64,000 nucleotides of DNA from JBPCPM01 sp050999155 (GTDB taxonomy: Bacteria; Actinomycetota; Thermoleophilia; Solirubrobacterales; 70-9): assembly GCA_050999155.1 (NCBI GenBank), contig JBPCPM010000016.1:28358-92357 (forward strand), given 5' to 3'. The translations under genes were made by a program, and so were the position numbers. Of the stretch, positions 44,964 through 52,979 are shown in pieces. Every line of letters begins with the position of its first letter. The first letter of the stretch is position 1. The notes under the pieces are model-generated. The model saw only the letters and a program-made list of their open reading frames with translations, did no database searches and was not told the origin of the DNA.

Positions 44964-46517
44964 GTGCCGCGCAAGCTCGTTCTCTGCGTCATCGACTCGC
45001 TCAAGACCGAGATGCTCGAGCGCTGCGTCGCCGAGGGCACGGCGCCGACCCTGGCCGGGCTGCTCGAGCGCGGCACGCTCATACCCGACTGCGTCTCGGC
45101 GTTCCCGTCGGTCACGCCGGTCTGCTGCGCGTCGATCACCACGGGGACCGGCGTCGACCGCCACCACATCCCCGCGATGAACTGGTTCCACCGCGCCGAG
45201 GATCGCTACGTCGAGTACGGCTCCTCCCTGGCGGCCGTTCGCTCGGTCGGCTTTCTGCGCAGCATGGAAGACACGGTCTACAACATGAACATGGCCCACC
45301 TGAACCCCCGGGCCGAGACCGTGTTCGAGCGCCTCGAGGACGCCGGTGTCAGCACTGCGTGCACGCCGTTTCTCAGCTACCGGGGCCGCACCCGTCACGA
45401 GATGGGCCTCGAGGGCGTGATGGGCCGTGTGGTGCGGGCCGCCGACTTCCGCTGGGCGGTATGGGGCCCCACCGAGTTGTTCTACGGGGAGCTGTACGCG
45501 TCGCGGCGCGTCGACTGCGCCCCGACGCTTGGCCGCCCGACCGCCCGCGACCCCTACTCGGGGTGCGTGGGGGAGCACGTCGTGCGCAACGACCTCGTGG
45601 ACTTCCTGCTGTTCTCGCTGCCCGACAACGACTACTACTCCCACCGCGACGGCCCGGTAGCCCAGCTCGACTCGATCCCCCGGGCGGACGAGCAGCTCGC
45701 CCGCCTCGTCTCGGCGGCCGGCGGAATCGATGCGTTCTGCGACGAGTACGCGGTAATCGTCATGGCCGACCACTCGCAGACGACGGTGCGCGAGGAGTTC
45801 GCCGTCATCGACCTGCTCGCCGGTCGCTGGCGGGTCCGGCACCCCGCCGGCGGTCCCGAGAGCGCCGAGCTGGCGGTGAGCCCGTCGTCGCGCGCCGCCT
45901 CGGTCTACGTCCTCGGGGAGGGACGCCGGCGCGAGCTCACCCACCGCCGGGTTCGCGAGACGCTCGCCGATCAGCGCGCCGTCGATGTCGTGACCTGGCT
46001 GGCCGACGGCCAGGGCCGCGCGACGGATCCACTCCAGCGGGGCGGACGGTCCGCCGAGGCGGTCGTGCGGACCGGCTTGGGCACCCTGCGCTTCCGCCCG
46101 GGCACCGGCCTGCGCGACCGCCGCGGCGGGCAGTGGGACCTCGAGGGCGACCCGGCCGTCCTCGCCGGGACCGTGACCGACGGCTGCTTTGCCAGCGACG
46201 AGTACCCGGACGCGCTGGGCCGCCTGTGGTCGGCGCTGACCGCACCGTCTTCGGGGGACATCCTGTGCTCGCTGGCCCGTGGGTACGAGGCGGTGGACTG
46301 GGGCGGCTCGACCCACGTCCCGGGCGGGAGCCACGGTTCCCTGCACGCAGGCGACTCCTTGTCCCCGCTGGTGTTCGTCGGGTGCGGGCCGCAGACCCCG
46401 TCGAGCGAGCCTGAGCAGTGGACGCTGCGCGACGTCGCGCCCGTGGTGCTCGACCATTTCGGTGTGCCCGCGCAGTCCGAGCAGCCCGGTGAGGTCCGTC
46501 GGGCTGGCACCCTGTAG
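44964..46517 (+). CDS. Alkaline-phosphatase-superfamily phosphodiesterase/pyrophosphatase
   Basis: 517 residues, no signal peptide. Metal and nucleophile positions of the nucleotide pyrophosphatase/phosphodiesterase group can be read: 'LVLCVIDSLKTEM' (Asp), 'SVTPVCCASITTGTGVDRH' (Thr nucleophile), 'LFSLPDNDYYSHRDGP' (Asp and His), 'IVMADHSQTTV' (Asp-His) and 'HVPGGSHGSLHAGDSLSPLV' (His). The middle and C-terminal parts are less conserved. The substrate is unknown; phosphodiester, pyrophosphate or sulfate esters are all possible. It is co-oriented and nearly contiguous with the DUF4126 gene and the GT-like gene. Confidence 0.85.
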   Translation: MPRKLVLCVIDSLKTEMLERCVAEGTAPTLAGLLERGTLIPDCVSAFPSVTPVCCASITTGTGVDRHHIPAMNWFHRAEDRYVEYGSSLAAVRSVGFLRSMEDTVYNMNMAHLNPRAETVFERLEDAGVSTACTPFLSYRGRTRHEMGLEGVMGRVVRAADFRWAVWGPTELFYGELYASRRVDCAPTLGRPTARDPYSGCVGEHVVRNDLVDFLLFSLPDNDYYSHRDGPVAQLDSIPRADEQLARLVSAAGGIDAFCDEYAVIVMADHSQTTVREEFAVIDLLAGRWRVRHPAGGPESAELAVSPSSRAASVYVLGEGRRRELTHRRVRETLADQRAVDVVTWLADGQGRATDPLQRGGRSAEAVVRTGLGTLRFRPGTGLRDRRGGQWDLEGDPAVLAGTVTDGCFASDEYPDALGRLWSALTAPSSGDILCSLARGYEAVDWGGSTHVPGGSHGSLHAGDSLSPLVFVGCGPQTPSSEPEQWTLRDVAPVVLDHFGVPAQSEQPGEVRRAGTL

Positions 46518-46519
46518 GG

Positions 46520-48334
46520 GTGGGATCACAGGTCAAGGCATACGTCGTTCGCCGGGCCGGGCTCTGGGCGCTGGCCGCGCTTGTCGCTGTCGCCGCCGCC
46601 TCGGCCGTCGCCGCCCCCGGCGCGGATGCAAGCAGCCACCTCGGGCCGCTGATCAGCGCGGACCTGGACGCGCCCGACGGCTACCGCGTGTCCGAGGCCG
46701 AAGCCATCGAGGCGGCGGGCGAGGCATCGAAGGTCCACAAGCAGGCAGACGACAAGGGGGAGCTGAACCCGACGGCGCGACGCAAGGACAACGTCCGCTG
46801 GGAGGTCTTCTTCTACGCCGACGGCGACAAGGTCGCCGAGGTCGTCGTCGACGGCAAGACCGGGGATGTGCTCGAGCAGTGGGACGGCTACCAGGTCGCG
46901 TGGAAGATGGCGCGGGGCTACAACGGCGCCTTTGGGCGCCATGTCAACGCCCCCTGGGTGTGGCTGCCGCTGTGCGCGATCTTCTTCTTCGGCCTGCTCG
47001 ACTGGCGGCACAAGCTGCGCATCGTGCATCTCGACCTGCTTGTCCTGTTGGGGTTCTCGATCTCGCACACCTTCTTCGACCTCGCCAAGGTCGACGCGTC
47101 GGTGCCCCTCGTCTACCCGGTGCTCGCCTACCTGCTGGCCCGGCTGTTGTGGATCGGGGTCCGGGGCCGCGGTCCGGCGTTGAGGCCGTCGATCTCGTGG
47201 CCTCCGATGGCGATCGCCACGGTGTTCTTGCTCGGGTTCCGGATCGTGCTCAACGTCCTGGACTCCAACGTGATCGACGTCGGCTACGCGGGCGTCATCG
47301 GGGCCGACCTCATCACCTCGGGCGACCAGCTCTACGGCAACTTCCCGTCCGACAACCACGCCGGCGACACCTACGGCCCGCTGGCCTACCTGCTGTACGT
47401 GCCCTTCGTCGAGACGCTCGGATGGAGTGGCCGCTGGGACGGCCTGCCGGCCGCACACGGCGCGGCGATCGCCTTCGACCTGCTCGTGGTGGCGGGCCTG
47501 CTGCTGCTCGGCCGCCGCTTGCGGCCCGGTTCGGCGGGCACCGCGCTCGGCGTGACCCTGGCCTTCGCCTGGACGGCCTTCCCGTACTCGGCGTTCGCCC
47601 TTGAGACCAACGCCAACGATTCGCTGGTCGCGGTGGCGATCGTCGCCGTGTTGCTGACGGCCGGTTCGGCCCCGGCACGTGGGGCGACCGCCGCCCTGGC
47701 CGCGGCCACGAAGTTCGCCCCCCTCGTCCTGCTGCCGCTGCTGGCCACCCACCGCGAGGACGCCGCCGCCCGGCCGTTCGGTGCCTGGGTACGGGCGCGG
47801 TGGAAGGGGACGCTGGCCTTTGCCCTGGCGGCCGCCGTGGTCTCCGCCGGGTTGTACGCCTGGCCTCTCATCGATCCGGGGCCGGCCACCCTGTGGGAAC
47901 GCACCGTCGGCTTCCAGGCCGACCGCGGATCACCGTTCAGCATCTGGGGTCAGTGGCACTGGGAGGTCGGGCAACGGATCGCCCAGGGTCTGACAATCGC
48001 CCTCGCCCTGGGGCTGGCCGTGTGGCCCCGGGTCCGGAGCCGCTGGCAGCTCGCCGCGCTGATGGGGGCCCTGTTGGTCGCGGTGCAGATCACCCTCGAC
48101 CACTGGTTCTACCTCTACATCGTGTGGTTCCTGCCCGCGGTGTTCGTCGCTCTGGCGGCCCCGCGGCGCTGCGGGCCGGAGCTTGACGGCGGCGAGGGAC
48201 CGTCGGCGGTCCCGCAGGCGGAGCCGCACGCGCCGACGGCAGCGCTCCCTGTCAGTCCTCGGGAACGGGCCGGAGCACTTGTTCGATCGATGCGGCCAGG
48301 CCGTTTTCGGTCGTCTCGATCAGCACCGCGTTGA
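46520..48334 (+). CDS. GT-C/GT87-like polytopic membrane protein with PepSY-like N-terminal domain
   Basis: 604 residues. A signal-like segment (about 12-35) is followed by a 90-residue soluble domain with 'WEVFFYADGDKVAEVVVDGKTGDVLEQWDG', a PepSY-like strand pattern (read in parts). About ten membrane helices come next, with 'GADLITSGDQLYGNFPSDNHAGDTYGP' (parts) and 'LWERTVGFQADRGSPFSIWGQ' (parts) as in DUF2029/GT87 mannosyltransferases. The tail is basic. It probably transfers a sugar from a lipid carrier outside the membrane; acceptor unknown. The GTG start is two bases after the phosphodiesterase stop. Its last 83 bases overlap the convergent ymdB-like gene, so the true end may be shorter functionally. 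Confidence 0.75.
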   Translation: MGSQVKAYVVRRAGLWALAALVAVAAASAVAAPGADASSHLGPLISADLDAPDGYRVSEAEAIEAAGEASKVHKQADDKGELNPTARRKDNVRWEVFFYADGDKVAEVVVDGKTGDVLEQWDGYQVAWKMARGYNGAFGRHVNAPWVWLPLCAIFFFGLLDWRHKLRIVHLDLLVLLGFSISHTFFDLAKVDASVPLVYPVLAYLLARLLWIGVRGRGPALRPSISWPPMAIATVFLLGFRIVLNVLDSNVIDVGYAGVIGADLITSGDQLYGNFPSDNHAGDTYGPLAYLLYVPFVETLGWSGRWDGLPAAHGAAIAFDLLVVAGLLLLGRRLRPGSAGTALGVTLAFAWTAFPYSAFALETNANDSLVAVAIVAVLLTAGSAPARGATAALAAATKFAPLVLLPLLATHREDAAARPFGAWVRARWKGTLAFALAAAVVSAGLYAWPLIDPGPATLWERTVGFQADRGSPFSIWGQWHWEVGQRIAQGLTIALALGLAVWPRVRSRWQLAALMGALLVAVQITLDHWFYLYIVWFLPAVFVALAAPRRCGPELDGGEGPSAVPQAEPHAPTAALPVSPRERAGALVRSMRPGRFRSSRSAPR

Positions 48335-49034
48335 TCCACACCTCGCCCTCTGCTCCCTCGTACCGGATCGGCAGCTGGGTGCGAAAGCGCTCAACCGCCT
48401 GGTCGGGGCGGACTCCGATCACGCTGTCGCGCACGCCCGTCATGCCGACGTCGGTGATGTGGGCCGTCCCCTGGGGCAGGACCCGCCCGTCGGCCGTGGG
48501 CACGTGGGTGTGGGTCCCGACGACCGCGGCCACCCGCCCATCGAGAAACCACCCGAGCGCGACCTTCTCGCTCGTGACCTCGGCGTGGAAGTCGATCATT
48601 GTCACGTCGGCCCGGCCCTCGAGGCGCGAGAGCATCGCGTCGGCTTCGAGGAACGGCGACCGGCCGATCTCGAGGTTGACCGACCCCATCAGGTTGCCGA
48701 CGGCCAGCCGGCCCGCGTCGAGTTCGACGACGGTCTCGCCGCGGCCCGGATTCGACGCCGGGTAGTTGGCCGGTCGGATGATGCGCGGCTCGGAGTCGAG
48801 GTAGTCGAAGATATCCCGGTGCCGGTAGGTGTGGTTGCCCAGCGTGATCACGTCGACGCCGAGGTCGAACAGCTCCCGCGCGGTCCCCGGCGTCACCCCG
48901 ACGCCGCCTGCGGTGTTCTCCCCGTTGACGACGAGGGCGTCGGCGGACAGCTCCGAGCGGAGCCCGGGCAGGGCCCGGGCCGAGGCCCGGCGGCCGGGTT
49001 TCCCCACCACGTCGCCGACGAACAGGATCCGCAC
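48252..49034 (-). CDS. YmdB family metallophosphoesterase
   Basis: 260 residues from the GTG at 49034, seven bases after TAGTCT. The YmdB/TIGR00282 pattern is complete: 'ILFVGDVVGKPGRRA', 'VVNGENTAGGVGVTP', 'LGNHTYRHRDIFDYLD', 'IRPANYP', 'TMIDFHAEVTSEKVALGWFLDGRVAAVVGTHTHVPTADGR' (read in parts) and 'ITDVGMTGVRDSVIG'. It is a di-metal phosphodiesterase acting on 2',3'-cyclic nucleotides in Bacillus. In many Gram-positives it sits near rny, which is not in this window. Confidence 0.92.
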   Translation of the reverse strand: MRILFVGDVVGKPGRRASARALPGLRSELSADALVVNGENTAGGVGVTPGTARELFDLGVDVITLGNHTYRHRDIFDYLDSEPRIIRPANYPASNPGRGETVVELDAGRLAVGNLMGSVNLEIGRSPFLEADAMLSRLEGRADVTMIDFHAEVTSEKVALGWFLDGRVAAVVGTHTHVPTADGRVLPQGTAHITDVGMTGVRDSVIGVRPDQAVERFRTQLPIRYEGAEGEVWINAVLIETTENGLAASIEQVLRPVPED

Positions 49035-49041
49035 GGAGGCC

Positions 49042-49047
49042 AGACTA
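49042..49047 (-). promoter_or_regulatory. -10 hexamer TAGTCT for the ymdB-like gene
   Basis: TAGTCT on the minus strand, seven bases before the GTG at 49034. Confidence 0.6.
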
Positions 49048-49083
49048 GACGGCCCGCGGCCGCGTGTGCCGAACTGCACGATC

Positions 49084-49110
49084 GCCACCGCCACCGCCAC
49101 CGCCACCGCC
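49084..49110. repeat. GCCACC hexanucleotide repeat, 4.5 copies
   Basis: Four exact GCCACC units plus GCC in the divergent gap between the ymdB-like and ABC genes. Possible slippage site between two promoters. Confidence 0.9.
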
Positions 49111-49142
49111 GGCGGCCGCGCGCCGCGGCCCGTTCGGCTCGC

Positions 49143-49148
49143 TAGCGT
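49143..49148 (+). promoter_or_regulatory. -10 hexamer TAGCGT for the ABC-2 exporter operon
   Basis: TAGCGT, eight bases before the ATG at 49157. Confidence 0.5.
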
Positions 49149-49156
49149 TGATCGCG

Positions 49157-49918
49157 ATGGATCCCTCCTCGGTCTCCGCCCCTCCCGACCCGCCGGGACC
49201 GTCGGGTGAGCCGGTTCTCGCGGTCCGGGGACTCGGCCGCTCCTACGGCGCGCGCACGGCGCTCGCGGGGGTGGGCTTCGAGCTGGGTCACGGGGAGCGC
49301 CTGGCCATCGTCGGGCCCAACGGGGCGGGCAAGACGACGCTGTTGTCGATCCTCGCCGGCCTGCAGGAGCCCGACAGCGGAGAGATCGACCCCGACGCCC
49401 GCGAGGCCATCGGCTGGGTGCCTCAGCAGGCCGCTTTCTACCGGCGGCTGACCGTCGAGGAGAACCTTCGCCTGTTCGCCCGCCTCGAAGACGTGCCCGA
49501 CGTGGACGCCGCCGTCGAGCAGATGCTGACCCAGACCGAGCTTGCCCCCCGGCGAGGCGACGTGGCCGCCACCCTGTCGGGAGGCAACCAGCAGCGGATC
49601 AACGTCGCGCTGGGACTGTTGCGCAACCCGCCGGTCCTGCTGCTCGACGAGCCATGCGCCGCGCTCGACTCGCGCCAGCGCGAGCGTCTGTGGGCGTTCG
49701 TCCGTGCCCGCTCGGCCGGTGGGACCGCGGTGTTGTTCACCACCCACGACCTCTACGAGGCTGAGCGCAACGGTCACCGGCTGCTCGTGCTGGCCGACGG
49801 CGAAGCCCTGTTCTGCGGCACGGCCGACGAGCTGCGCGAGCTCGCCTCCTCAGGCGGCGAGGACCGCGGTGATTTCGAGGCGGCGTTCGTCCGGTTCATG
49901 CACGCCCGGGGCCACTGA
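49157..49918 (+). CDS. ABC transporter ATP-binding protein
   Basis: 253 residues. A Pro-rich start precedes a standard nucleotide-binding domain: Walker A 'GPNGAGKTTLL', Q-loop 'WVPQQAAFYRRLTVEENL', signature 'LSGGNQQRINVALGL' (LSGGN in place of LSGGQ), Walker B 'LLLDEPCAALD' and H-loop 'LFTTHDLYE'. It powers the ABC-2 permease encoded directly downstream (TGATG overlap). The ATG at 49157 fits the hexamer; upstream codons are repeat sequence. Confidence 0.92.
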   Translation: MDPSSVSAPPDPPGPSGEPVLAVRGLGRSYGARTALAGVGFELGHGERLAIVGPNGAGKTTLLSILAGLQEPDSGEIDPDAREAIGWVPQQAAFYRRLTVEENLRLFARLEDVPDVDAAVEQMLTQTELAPRRGDVAATLSGGNQQRINVALGLLRNPPVLLLDEPCAALDSRQRERLWAFVRARSAGGTAVLFTTHDLYEAERNGHRLLVLADGEALFCGTADELRELASSGGEDRGDFEAAFVRFMHARGH

Positions 49919-51294
49919 TGCGTCGATCGGGGCGGGCCCTGCGGTTTCTCGTCGGCAAGGACCTGCGCCTACTTCGGCGCTCGCCGCTGCTCGTCGGCCT
50001 GCTCGTGGTCTACCCGCTCCTACTGGCGGTCCTCATCGGCTTCGCGGTCTCGAGGGCCCCGGACAAGCCGCGGGTGGCCTTCCTCAACGAGGTGCCCGAG
50101 TCCGACGAGCTGAACCTGGGCAACGGCAAGTTCGACCTGCTCGAGGCGCGCGACGAGTTGTTCCAGCGGCTCGAGGTCGTTCGTGTGAAGACCCGCGCGG
50201 AGGCTGTCGACAAGGTGCAGTCGGGCGAGGTGCTCGGCGCCCTGATCGTCCCCGCCGACATCATCGAGCGCCTGCGCGCCGGCCTGGCCTCCGGGGCCCT
50301 GAAGACGGCTCCCCAGGTAGAGGTGATCGTCAACCGCGAGAACCCGGTCAAGGCGCAGCTCGTCGACGATCGCATCGACGCCCTGCTGGCCGAGGCCAAC
50401 CTGCGCCTCTCGCGCGAGTTCACGTCGGTCAGCCTCAGCTACCTCACGCTCCTGCTCGATGGCGGCGACTTCCGGTTCCTGGGCCAGGGGTTCGAGGTCC
50501 TCGGCCTGCGCAAGGCCGAGCAGGCGGTCACCGAAGCGCAGAAGGCGCTACCCGACGATGCGCCGGAGCGCGAGCAGCTCGCCGAGGTCGCGCGCTTTGC
50601 CCGCCTCGCCCAGGAGAACCTCGACCTGGCGGACGACCTGCTGGCCTCGATCGCCCAGCCGATCCAGGCCAGGCGGACGGCGCTGGATGGCGACGCCCCG
50701 GCCCTCGATACCTTCGCGATCGCTGTGGCGGCGACGGTGACGCTGATGTTCGTGACGATCCTGCTCGTGGCCGGGTCGCTGGCCCTGGAGCGGGAGGAGA
50801 ACACGCTGGGCCGCCTGCGCCGAGGTCTCGCCTCGCCGCTCGTGCTGCTCACGGGCAAGCTGGTGCTCGGCGTGATCTGTGCCCTGGCGGTGACCCTGTT
50901 GCTCTTTGCCGGCCTCGGACCGTTCGTCGCGCTCGAATGGTCGCGGCTGCCCCTGTGGGTCGCGGCGATCGTGTTCGGCGCTGCCGGCTTCGCCGCGCTC
51001 GGTGCCGCCATCGGCGGGCTCACCCGAGACCTGCGCGCCGCCTCGCTGCTGGCCTTCATGGTCGCCATCCCGCTGGCCTTCCTTTCCCTGATCCCGTCGG
51101 GTGCGGTCGGCGAGACGACCCTCGACGTCCTCCGCGCGGTTACCGCGGCCTTCCCGTTCCGCCCGGCCTTCGACGCCATGCAGGCGGCGCTGGCCGCCGG
51201 CGGGGATTCGCTGCTGGGGCCCCTCGTCCATCTCGCGATCCTCACCGTCGCCTATACGGCGCTGGCCCGGCTCGGACTGCGGCGGCTCGCGTGA
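49918..51294 (+). CDS. ABC-2 type transporter permease
   Basis: 458 residues. One N-terminal membrane helix (about 25-43) is followed by a large extracytoplasmic region (45-265) with 'FLNEVPESDELNLGN' and a helical stretch, then five or six helices (270-455). This is the ABC2_membrane_3 layout of exporters such as YhgE- or DrrB-like systems. The substrate is unknown. The ATG overlaps the ATPase stop, and the stop overlaps the GNAT start. Confidence 0.87.
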   Translation: MRRSGRALRFLVGKDLRLLRRSPLLVGLLVVYPLLLAVLIGFAVSRAPDKPRVAFLNEVPESDELNLGNGKFDLLEARDELFQRLEVVRVKTRAEAVDKVQSGEVLGALIVPADIIERLRAGLASGALKTAPQVEVIVNRENPVKAQLVDDRIDALLAEANLRLSREFTSVSLSYLTLLLDGGDFRFLGQGFEVLGLRKAEQAVTEAQKALPDDAPEREQLAEVARFARLAQENLDLADDLLASIAQPIQARRTALDGDAPALDTFAIAVAATVTLMFVTILLVAGSLALEREENTLGRLRRGLASPLVLLTGKLVLGVICALAVTLLLFAGLGPFVALEWSRLPLWVAAIVFGAAGFAALGAAIGGLTRDLRAASLLAFMVAIPLAFLSLIPSGAVGETTLDVLRAVTAAFPFRPAFDAMQAALAAGGDSLLGPLVHLAILTVAYTALARLGLRRLA

Positions 51295-51968
51295 GCGGTG
51301 ACGCCCCCATCACCGAGCGCGTCGTCCTGCGTGACGGCAGCGCGATCCTCGTACGGCCGATCGACCCCGGGGACAAGGAGGTGCTCAGCGAGGGGCTGCG
51401 CCGGATGTCCCCCGAGTCCCGCTACCGCCGGTTTTTCACCCGCACCGACGACTTCAACAGTGGCGAGCTGCGGTACCTGACCGAGGTCGACCACCACGAC
51501 CACGAGGCGCTGCTCGCCGGCGACGAGAAGACCGGCGAGGGGATCGGTGCCGCCCGGTACGTCCGCTCGCCCACCAACCCGTCGCGGGCCGAGGTCGCCG
51601 TCTCGGTCGTCGACGACTGGCACGGCCGTGGCGTCGCCTCGGAGCTGCTGCGGCTGTTGACCGTGCGCGCCCGCCAAGAAGGGATCACCCACTTCACGGC
51701 AACGGTGCTGGCCACCAACCGCCCGGCGCTGGACCTGCTCTCGGGGGTCGGTGTCGTGCTTGACCTGTCGATCACCACGGGAACGGCCGAGATGCTGATC
51801 GAGCTGCCCGAGACCGACGATCCGGCGGCGCTGGGCGACCAGTTGCGCGGTTCGCTGCGAGCGGTCGCGGCGGGACGGTTGGAGGCCGAGCCGTGGCGAA
51901 TGCTCAAGCGTCAACTCACCGAACACCTGGACTCGGTCCGCCGCAAGATCGATCCTCGCTCCTCGTAG
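51291..51968 (+). CDS. GNAT family N-acetyltransferase
   Basis: 225 residues from the GTG at 51291 (GTGA with the permease stop). The N-terminal 'LRDGSAILVRPIDPGDKEVL' and 'MSPESRYRRFFT' blocks, and the acetyl-CoA loop 'VVDDWHGRGVASELLRLLTV', match the acetyltransferase domain seen in Pat-like protein acetyltransferases, here without a regulatory domain. The last 50 residues form a helical extension. The target is unknown. Confidence 0.85.
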   Translation: MSGDAPITERVVLRDGSAILVRPIDPGDKEVLSEGLRRMSPESRYRRFFTRTDDFNSGELRYLTEVDHHDHEALLAGDEKTGEGIGAARYVRSPTNPSRAEVAVSVVDDWHGRGVASELLRLLTVRARQEGITHFTATVLATNRPALDLLSGVGVVLDLSITTGTAEMLIELPETDDPAALGDQLRGSLRAVAAGRLEAEPWRMLKRQLTEHLDSVRRKIDPRSS

Positions 51969-51994
51969 CCGCCGGTGCTGCGGCTCGGCGGCCG

Positions 51995-52000
51995 TAGAAT
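51995..52000 (+). promoter_or_regulatory. -10 hexamer TAGAAT for hemB
   Basis: TAGAAT, seven bases before the hemB ATG at 52008; probably leaderless. Confidence 0.6.
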
Positions 52001-52007
52001 CGGCGGT

Positions 52008-52979
52008 ATGTCCTACCCGACGACCCGCATGCGCCGGCTGCGCGCCAATCCGGCTCTTCGCGAGATGGTCCGCGAGGCCGAGCTGCGCCCCCGGCACCTC
52101 GTCGCCCCGATGTTCGTGACGGCGGGCTCAGCGGTCCGCGAGCCCGTGGAGTCGATGCCCGGCGTCGAACGGGTCTCGATCTCAGAAGCGATCGACGACG
52201 TCGGTGAGCTCCTCGGCGCCGGGGTCGGCGCGGTGATGCTGTTCGGGATCCCGGCCGCCAAGGACGACGTCGGCTCAGGGGCGTGGGACCCCGAGGGCGT
52301 CATCCAGCTCGCGGTGCGGGCGATCAAGGACGCGCACCCCGAGATGACGGTCATCACCGATGTCTGCCTGTGCGAGTACACCGACCACGGGCACTGCGGC
52401 ATCGTCCGCGATGGCGAGGTCGTCAACGACCTGACGGTCGAGCTGCTGGCCAAGACGGCGCTCTCCCACGCCGAGGCCGGCGCCGACGCGGTCGCTCCCT
52501 CGGACATGATGGACGGGCGCGTCGGATCGATCCGGTACCAGCTCGACGAGGAAGGGCATTCGGGCGTTCCGATCATCGCCTACAGCGCCAAGTACGCCTC
52601 GGCCTTCTACGGCCCCTTCCGGGATGCGGCCGGCTCGACGCCGGCCTTCGGCGACCGACGCGGCTACCAGATGGACCCGGCCAATGCCGACGAGGCACTG
52701 CGTGAGGCTCGGCTCGACATCGAAGAGGGCGCCGACGTGCTCATGGTCAAGCCGGCCATCAGCTGCCTCGACGTGATCTGGCGGATCAAGACCGAGACCG
52801 GAATGCCGGTCGCTGCGTACCATGTGTCAGGCGAGTACTCGATGCTCAAGGCGGCCGAGGCCAAAGGATGGCTGGACGGCGACCGGGCGGCATTGGAGTC
52901 CCTGACTGCGATCCGGCGAGCGGGCGCGGACATCATCGTCACCTACTACGCGAAGGACGCTGCCCAGTGGCTGTCGTGA
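52008..52979 (+). CDS. hemB: Delta-aminolevulinic acid dehydratase (porphobilinogen synthase)
   Basis: 323 residues from the ATG at 52008. It condenses two 5-aminolevulinate molecules to porphobilinogen. The zinc-binding cysteine cluster 'DVCLCEYTDHGHCG' is present, so it is a Zn-type enzyme. The two Schiff-base lysines are in 'IAYSAKYASAFYGPFRDA' and 'VLMVKPAISCLDVI'. It is the first gene of the haem part of the cluster and overlaps the siroheme decarboxylase gene. Confidence 0.96.
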   Translation: MSYPTTRMRRLRANPALREMVREAELRPRHLVAPMFVTAGSAVREPVESMPGVERVSISEAIDDVGELLGAGVGAVMLFGIPAAKDDVGSGAWDPEGVIQLAVRAIKDAHPEMTVITDVCLCEYTDHGHCGIVRDGEVVNDLTVELLAKTALSHAEAGADAVAPSDMMDGRVGSIRYQLDEEGHSGVPIIAYSAKYASAFYGPFRDAAGSTPAFGDRRGYQMDPANADEALREARLDIEEGADVLMVKPAISCLDVIWRIKTETGMPVAAYHVSGEYSMLKAAEAKGWLDGDRAALESLTAIRRAGADIIVTYYAKDAAQWLS

